A DNA stretch of 20,326 bases from Acanthaster planci (taxonomy: Eukaryota > Echinodermata > Asteroidea > Valvatida > Acanthasteridae), in assembly GCF_001949145.1 (NCBI RefSeq), contig NW_019091464.1:313230-333555 (forward strand), given 5' to 3'. Within the stretch, counting starts at the first letter, position 1; each line of letters starts with the position of its first letter. The notes under the pieces are model-generated. The model ran no database searches, was not told the DNA's origin, and saw nothing but the letters and a program-made list of their open reading frames with translations. A program made the translations under genes and the position numbers. Positions 17,201 through 20,326 of this stretch are shown here, one piece after another.

Positions 17201-20004
17201 ACAAAACACAGAGAATTTGTTTTGAGTTCTTCCACCGACTGACCTTTCTCAGTGGTTCACCTTTGACCCTTGGGTGATCACTAATGACGCACTTGTGCAG
17301 AAATTGCACAGCGTTCCACGCCTGGCCACCTTTCGTGCTTGCATTCTAACAGATAATGACATGCCGGAGAAAAAAAATCTGGCATTATCAACCACACCTC
17401 CGGAGGCCTTATTCTGATTGGTCAAGACACGGACTGGACACTGCTTGAAATCTGCATTGGCCATTGCACAGAATCTAGATGTGAACCAGGCAAGTGTCAC
17501 TAAGCTTGACATCTTTGTGAAAATGGACGCTGTACAAAAAGTAAGTGAAAACGTTGAGGGCTCCTACTAAATTAATTGGAGCAAGATTTTTCACAACCTT
17601 CGAGTTAAATAGAGGGTTGTTCAGGCAAGTTGCAGTTATCAAGTTATCACATAGAGGTATGTGTTCTTATGACCGAAAATGGGTCACTTGGGAGACATTC
17701 CCATAGGAACTTGCACAAAATTTTTCAAACTTTACCGTCCCATAATTCAATATTCCCTAATCTGATCTTAACCAAACTTTGCATGTTTTCCTTTCAGAGC
17801 CTAATCTATCATCTCTCAAAATGTGGACAATAAAGATTTTCCTCCTTTTGGTAGTTGGAGCATGAGGGAGACATTGAAATGTCTCCCTAATGACCGGTGT
17901 CTCCCTAATGTTGAAAAATTTACCACAAAATGTCTCCCTAGTGACCTATTTGGAAATATTACACTATATCTAGGGCACTGTCAAACAATTCCTACGTGTT
18001 GGATGCTTGAAATAGTCTCCTCCTATGAAACTGCAGACGCATGCGTGGCGTTATAATCAACTCCAGAAATTAAAGTGCAGAAATGCAACTTTATTGGCTT
18101 CTCTGTGTGGAGTTTCCATTACACTGAATAGAGTTTAATATCATACCTTCAAACTATCCAGTTCTTGCATGACGACCCACGGAATGACTAAGTGTGGTAG
18201 ACCGAGTCCTGGATATGAACCAGACAAAGTGCAGGAAAATGTTCATTTTTAATCTCTATCCAGACTTGAAGACTGGCAGAGAAATCATTTGTGGACGGTT
18301 CTAAGTTGGTTACACTCAACAGGTGAGGAAAACACGGACACAAAAAGCTGTGTGATTTCGGGTTTTGTTTCTGAGCATTTGTCCAAAAGTTTCCTACCCC
18401 TTTCAGACAACTTACAATATTCACTGGGGAAATTTCAATTGGCTACATTTTAACAATAATCTGATATCGTTGTTTTATTTAGTTACCATGACATCCCTCA
18501 CCTGGAATCCTTATATCCAGAAGGTTTTTCACAAACACCAGGTCATGCATCAGAACATTGGTGTCCAGAACAATACAGAGACCCAGCTGGGAAAAAAACA
18601 AACAAAATGAAATCAAATCTACACCAATGCCAGGTGCAGCCATGTATTTTTAGAACATCATATACAAAAGTATGGACTACAAATTGTTTAGGTATTCAGA
18701 AATTAACCCGTTTGTCGCTGTACAGCCCCAAACCACCTGGCACAGTCTGAAACTGATTGCGTACTCTGTGGTCCTTACCAATGAATGAATATCGTGGACC
18801 TTTCCCAGGAAATATGCAAATAAGGCAAGCGCTTGCATATTACTGCTAATGGTTGGCAAAGTTGCTTAAATCTCTGACGCAGCAATGTCCATGCACCTGC
18901 AACTGTGAGCACATACATACCGTTTCTGTACTAGCATAGTTTGACGTGAGTGCCAAACTCAAAAACAAGGAATTGTTCCCTTCCGTCCTCAGGACACTGA
19001 AAACTTCAATTGCTCAAGTATTGAACAAAGGCTGTAACGCGGTTTTAATTGACCTTCAAAGTGCCAGGTTACGGGTTTAAGCAGTTCTCCTACACCGCCG
19101 ACAGTCTTGATGGCAACGCTCGCCAACCTGTCTCATTTGCATATTTCATTGGACAGGTCCACTGCACAAGTATGCAGTCAGGTATTATTCAACAGAGAGT
19201 ATATTTCATCAGACACAGCTGTGTTATGTTGAGCATTGCCGTATCTCTTTCTATCTCTCTTAGGGAGTATCATATTAACAACTGTGCTGTCCAACAACTG
19301 TACCTCACTGGTTTCCCGTGCATAAATGTGAGTAAACCAACTGTAGTGATGAGGACAGCACAGAAGAGCTTGTGTCATGTGCCTGGTAAAAAACTGTACG
19401 CACACTGAAGCTGTGCAGAATTCCGCTTCATGTACAAAGCACATGCCTAAGAGCGACTGTTGGCATGGGTGCATATTTGAGCTATGAAAGCATAGGTTTG
19501 AAAGCAGAAAATACGGATGCATGAAGATAGGGTGCTCTGAATTTCTCGTTTGGCTTTAGAAACCTGGAGCCTAGACAAGGAAGGAACTGCCTGTATATAA
19601 CCCTTTGTCAACAAAACAACAAAATCTACCAGAATAAAGTCAACGGAAATTCTGCTGGAATTGAAAAGTCCTGTACTCTAACTTTCACAATTTGTAGATT
19701 TCAGGTGAATCTCAGGGTAGCTTTTTATGTCTTGTGGAAGACTGACTTCATATTGTAACTGAGGTACATGTACTTACATAAAATACATGAGCTGGATTTG
19801 AACCCTAAATGGAGGCCATAAAAACGGTCAAGGGGGAATTACGTTGCATGGTTGATAATAAAAAACCTCAGAAAACATGCAATTTTTTTACATTTTTGTT
19901 GCTAGAGCCTCCACTGGTGTCCACACTCTCACTTGGCAAGTCAATCTCCATCTGACTTGACTCGTCGTCCTCACTTGCTGCTGGAACTGAGGCTACACCT
20001 GGAC
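8114..20004 (-). CDS. SWT1: SWT1-like PIN-domain endoribonuclease (gene span of 15 exons, 5' end outside the window)
   Basis: Fifteen exons, listed separately, join at GT-AG borders with matching phases into about 515 codons and a TGA stop. The N-terminal part visible is a PIN nuclease domain: VLDTNVLMHD (first Asp), IPWVVMQELD (Glu), CNDDWILQCC (Asp) and LLTNDKHLC (Asp) supply the four acidic residues that bind metal in active PIN enzymes. After a proline-rich linker come blocks typical of SWT1 C-termini: METEMKEAYDELW-MEIVIVKPPW, LVQCFEKHWIALFGLF, VVFEVVWMKICQL. This region corresponds to the Swt1-type HEPN helical domain. Known of the family: yeast Swt1 is an endoribonuclease in nuclear mRNP quality control near nuclear pores. 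The assignment rests on recalled family motifs and agreement of exon phases. The N-terminal part, often long and poorly conserved, lies mostly beyond 20326. Whether exon 1 splices exactly as drawn is uncertain; exons 2-15 are firm apart from the exon 12 acceptor. Confidence 0.9.
8283..8642. repeat. AATCAA-type minisatellite, unit about 40 bases
   Basis: Degenerate tandem copies of a unit containing ATCAAATCAAGTAAATCACA and ACCAAAAGCAAATCAATA fill most of the last intron of the SWT1-like gene. Four central copies (about 8360-8520) are close to each other; outer ones decay. On the transcribed strand it is T/G-rich. Confidence 0.85.
8682..8778 (-). CDS. SWT1: SWT1-like exon 14
   Basis: Acceptor TTTTACAG completes Arg; 32 codons (VTEIPDSCVMETPVPFQRLL, then QTIYVFLREFVA); donor GCA-GTAAGT, end phase 0. 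Strong splice signals at both ends. Confidence 0.9.
8779..9212. repeat. Intron with a second AATCAA-rich tract
   Basis: Around 9061-9155 a run of AATCAAATC repeats resembles the minisatellite in the neighbouring intron at 8283-8642. The rest of this intron shows nothing. Confidence 0.6.
9213..9353 (-). CDS. SWT1: SWT1-like exon 13
   Basis: Acceptor TTGACAG completes Ser; 46 codons including ALIFEGLGVPHDLDMD and ACLDILCPLLQQIIKALE; donor GGAAAG-GTAAGG. The LxxLxPLLxxIxKALE pattern suits the helices near the C-terminus of SWT1 proteins. End phase 2. Confidence 0.9.
9442..9918. mobile_element. TTAA-ended MITE-like element (piggyBac-like)
   Basis: Starts TTAACCACTTCGCGCCGGGG (9442-9461) and ends with the inverse of TTAACCACTACCAGCCGGGG (9899-9918): 17 of 20 positions match. 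TTAA at both borders is the hallmark target of piggyBac transposons. About 477 bases, no transposase frame, so non-autonomous. It is in the intron between exons 12 and 13 and contains the N at 9574. Confidence 0.75.
10429..10590 (-). CDS. SWT1: SWT1-like exon 12 (variable stretch then VVFEVVWMKI block)
   Basis: Starts after CATTCTGAG, completing Arg, then 53 codons; donor TTGAG-GTGAGC. LGEIKKHCLVPSSEG and a Ser/Pro/Ala stretch precede KIVPVVFEVVWMKICQL, which matches the conserved helix of the family. The 3' end is firm; the acceptor has a weak pyrimidine tract. A nearby AG five bases downstream would shift the frame. A short additional exon upstream in the intron cannot be excluded. Confidence 0.8.
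10591..11395. other. Intron between exons 11 and 12
   Basis: No repeat or convincing exon found. A donor-like AAG-GTACGG occurs on the minus strand near 10632, but the frame ahead of it is stopped in the needed phase. T- and A-rich tracts dominate. Confidence 0.45.
11396..11477 (-). CDS. SWT1: SWT1-like exon 11
   Basis: Eighty-two bases; acceptor TTCCGCAG, donor AAAAG-GTGAGG. Completes Ala, then INTSLDSVKRLINSSVYFCR and RLHNQK, an amphipathic helical segment in the C-terminal domain. End phase 2. Confidence 0.88.
11540..11836 (+). mobile_element. SINE-like sequence with tRNA B-box-like start
   Basis: GGCTCAATTCC at 11564-11574 differs at one position from the tRNA B box GGTTCRANNCC. It is followed by segments (GGGTTTTCAGTCCC, CCTGGGGTTTTCCTCCCACC, ATTGTACAGCGCATTTGAA) of the style found in tRNA-derived SINEs of marine invertebrates. 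No clear A box or target duplication. Lies in the intron between exons 10 and 11, antisense to it. Confidence 0.55.
11928..12007 (-). CDS. SWT1: SWT1-like exon 10 (KHWIALFG block)
   Basis: Eighty bases; acceptor ATCCAG, donor AGCG-GTAAAA. Completes Lys, then HWIALFGLFLNKEDSRHFQQ, matching the KHWxAVFG block that directly follows QCF in the family. Phases agree with exons 9 and 11. Confidence 0.93.
12362..12779. mobile_element. TA-flanked MITE-like element
   Basis: The left end TATGTGATCTGTCACCACAA is matched inverted by TATGTGACCCGTCACGATAA at the right end; over 26 bases, 21 positions agree. The outermost TA on each side suggests a TA target duplication as in Tc1/mariner relatives. About 414 bases, no coding capacity. 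Lies in the intron between exons 9 and 10. Confidence 0.7.
13218..13280 (-). CDS. SWT1: SWT1-like exon 9 (KPPW block)
   Basis: Sixty-three bases with a long pyrimidine tract before the acceptor and donor AAAA-GTAAGA. Completes Trp, then MEIVIVKPPWSFQDLVQCFE. The KPPWxxxxLxQCF motif is strongly characteristic of SWT1 proteins. Confidence 0.95.
13415..13560 (+). mobile_element. tRNA-derived SINE-like sequence
   Basis: A perfect B box GGTTCGAAGCC (13471-13481) follows a tRNA-like stretch (TTAGGGTGTGTAGCTCCCAA) at the usual distance. Downstream, GACCTCGGGCAAGCCACATA resembles the central part of CORE/MIR-type SINEs. Not a functional tRNA: no proper acceptor stem is apparent. Lies in the intron between exons 8 and 9. 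Confidence 0.65.
13648..13835. mobile_element. Short TTAA-ended MITE-like element
   Basis: Left end TTAACCCCTTCGCTACGG, right end the inverse of TGAACCCCTTCACAGCGG: nine central bases identical, with the right TTAA mutated to TTCA. About 188 bases. Its left end resembles that of the 9442-9918 element (TTAACC(A/C)CTTCGC), suggesting a common transposase. Lies in the intron between exons 8 and 9. Confidence 0.6.
14264..14358 (-). CDS. SWT1: SWT1-like exon 8 (start of C-terminal helical domain)
   Basis: Acceptor TTTCAG, 31 codons plus two bases, donor TTTG-GTAAGC. Reads CDELLCQVKETLLHGLTTVM, then ETEMKEAYDEL and the first two bases of Trp. The ETEMKxAxxxLW block is a family signature following the PIN domain. 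Confidence 0.92.
14359..14752. other. Intron between exons 7 and 8
   Basis: About 390 bases, AT-rich. I see no gene or repeat; the open frame that runs out of exon 7 into it ends without family motifs. Confidence 0.6.
14753..14902 (-). CDS. SWT1: SWT1-like exon 7 (proline-rich linker between PIN and C-terminal domain)
   Basis: Fifty codons, phase 0 at both ends, acceptor CCACAG and donor CTA-GTAAGA. After TLLSGLEALAGVLQ comes a Pro-rich run (RPPLPPDPPDPPVV) and then TAKAEKEL. It links the nuclease to the helical domain. The exon length is a multiple of three, so skipping it would keep the frame. The plus strand here is very G-rich. Confidence 0.85.
15167..15255 (-). CDS. SWT1: SWT1-like exon 6 (PIN domain end, fourth Asp)
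   Basis: Two bases complete Val, then 29 codons: LAVLLTNDKHLCSKAVISS and on to FSKE, donor GAG-GTGAGT. LLTNDKHL is the last PIN strand with its (T/S)(N/D)D motif, carrying the fourth acidic residue. End phase 0. Confidence 0.94.
15256..16463. other. Intron between exons 5 and 6
   Basis: Holds an inverted pair GGCGGCCATCTT (15400-15411) and AAGATGGCAGCC (15439-15450), which resemble YY1 sites, and a G-rich run at about 16361-16385. The region 15600-15980 is GC-richer than its surroundings and could be an unrecognised repeat. Confidence 0.4.
16464..16542 (-). CDS. SWT1: SWT1-like exon 5 (PIN domain, third acidic residue)
   Basis: Acceptor CACACAG, 26 codons plus one base, donor AAAG-GTATTC. 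TCNDDWILQCCLQQQKK matches the NDDxxLxCCLQ block of SWT1 proteins, holding the third acidic ligand. End phase 1 matches the next exon. Confidence 0.92.
16543..17243. other. Intron between exons 4 and 5
   Basis: About 700 AT-rich bases. I see no gene, repeat or regulatory site in it. Confidence 0.6.
17244..17345 (-). CDS. SWT1: SWT1-like exon 4 (PIN domain helical segment)
   Basis: Thirty-four codons between acceptor CTGTTAG and donor AAAG-GTCAGT, phase 0 at both ends. AWNAVQFLHKCVISDHPRVK fits the PIN helices between the Glu and third Asp. An earlier donor-like site (AAAG-GTGAAC) would leave phase 1 and break the frame with exon 5, so the later one is preferred. Confidence 0.82.
17865..17945. 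repeat. Cluster of GTCTCCCTAATG motifs with a 24-base palindrome
   Basis: AGGGAGACATT and its exact inverse AATGTCTCCCT are separated by two bases at 17865-17888. TGTCTCCCTA(A/G)TG follows three times (ending near 17942), and GGGAGACATTCCC also occurs near 17690. Lies in the intron between exons 3 and 4. Confidence 0.7.
18147..18208 (-). CDS. SWT1: SWT1-like exon 3 (PIN domain, catalytic Glu)
   Basis: Acceptor CCAG, two bases completing Gly, then 20 codons reading LGLPHLVIPWVVMQELDSLK, donor AAG-GTATGA, end phase 0. IPWVVMQELD is the most characteristic SWT1/PIN block; the Glu of QELD is the second acidic ligand. Confidence 0.95.
18502..18586 (-). CDS. SWT1: SWT1-like exon 2 (PIN domain start, first catalytic Asp)
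   Basis: Acceptor with a clear pyrimidine tract (TTTTTTTCCCAG), 28 codons plus one base, donor CAG-GTGAGG. Encodes LGLCIVLDTNVLMHDL, the first beta strand and LDTN motif of a PIN domain; the Asp in VLDTN is the first metal ligand. Starts in phase 0 and ends in phase 1. Confidence 0.93.
18587..19891. repeat. Intron with an inverted repeat pair
   Basis: The stretch at 18794-18836 (GTGGACCTTTCCCAGGAAAT and then ATGCAAATAAGG) recurs inverted at 19113-19162 (GTGGACCTGTCCAATGAAAT and then ATGCAAATGAGACAGG). The second ends in the GCGAGCGTTGC region, the first in the palindrome GCAAGCGCTTGC (18825-18836). Both hold an octamer-like ATGCAAAT. Possibly two copies of one repeat in opposite directions. 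The rest of the intron shows nothing. Confidence 0.5.
19892..20004 (-). CDS. SWT1: SWT1-like exon 1 (acidic linker before the PIN domain)
   Basis: Acceptor TTTTAAAG, then two bases completing a codon, then 37 codons that are Ser/Asp/Glu-rich (SEDDESSQMEIDLPSESVD), ending AAT before GTAAAA. The end phase 0 matches the next exon. An acidic, disordered stretch ahead of the PIN domain is plausible, but the donor is weak; another donor-like site (CCAA then GTGAGA) would break the frame with exon 2. Confidence 0.55.
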
Positions 20005-20187
20005 CTTTAAAAGAACGACATTCAAATTTGAAATATCTGATTTTAAAATGATGTAGAAAATACAGCAAGCTGAATAGTCACGAACGAGTTTACATACATT
20101 TGTTTTCAAAAAACTGCTGGAAATACCTTTTTGAGTTTTGGGAAAAACAGAAAACCACATAAGAAATTGCATGCACCAGTGCCTTAC

Positions 20188-20326
20188 AATTTTCTGGGGG
20201 ATGTGTCATTTTATTGAAACCTTCCAACGTTGGTGGAAAACTTATCTTCCCTCTGTGTCCAAGCAGCTTAATTACTTTTTCCGACAGTTTTGAAAGTAGA
20301 CCCTGCATCTGCACTAGTAGGCAGGA
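20188..20326 (-). CDS. Possible upstream exon of the SWT1-like gene, 5' edge open
   Basis: The minus-strand frame is open to the window edge and encodes a helical-looking stretch (GLLSKLSEKVIKLL) and then KMTHPPEN. A GTAAGG donor after AATT leaves one base, which would pair with the two-base start of the exon at 19892-20004 to make a Cys codon. Alternatives: the frame stays open to a second donor (AAAAG then GTATTT, exon end at 20127), which could splice to an acceptor near 20049 in a matching phase. The 5' border could be an acceptor at 20308 or 20302 or lie outside. I do not recognise the residues as a conserved SWT1 block. Confidence 0.33.

Overview
The window looks like nuclear DNA from an animal, most likely an invertebrate deuterostome (echinoderm, hemichordate or cephalochordate); the clade is an inference I cannot settle from sequence alone. 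Reasons: one gene is split into many short exons with GT-AG introns of known phase; the other protein genes are animal/eukaryotic families; intergenic and intronic DNA is AT-rich and carries SINE-like and MITE-like repeats. There is no bacterial operon structure. A single ambiguous base (N) lies at 9574.

Layout. Positions 1-3197 hold no gene I can support, only a pair of diverged direct repeats (822-1003) with a recurring GTCTTGG motif. Positions 3198-4592 (minus strand) are one intact, apparently single-exon gene for a 464-residue type II membrane protein of glycosyltransferase family 31 (beta-1,3-galactosyltransferase-like). It keeps several family landmarks, but the metal-binding Asp triad is replaced by Asn-Ile-Arg, so it may be catalytically dead or altered. 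Positions 4593-8113 are intergenic or untranslated DNA with two non-autonomous DNA-transposon-like elements (6397-6684 and 6894-7145).

From 8114 to at least 20004 (minus strand, 5' end beyond the right edge) lies most of a SWT1-type gene: a PIN-domain endoribonuclease followed by a helical C-terminal region (the Swt1-type HEPN region). I could chain 15 exons with GT-AG borders and matching phases into one continuous reading frame of about 515 codons ending in a TGA stop. The four acidic residues expected of a PIN nuclease are visible in exons 2, 3, 5 and 6. A sixteenth upstream exon near the right edge is possible. Introns carry the repeats: an AATCAA-type minisatellite, two TTAA-ended MITE-like elements, one TA-flanked MITE-like element, two SINE-like sequences and several palindromes.

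The two genes lie in tandem on the same strand about 3.5 kb apart. Nothing suggests a joint function: SWT1 proteins act in nuclear RNA surveillance, GT31 enzymes in the Golgi. The most unusual observation is the GT31 protein with a lost DxD motif in an otherwise intact frame.
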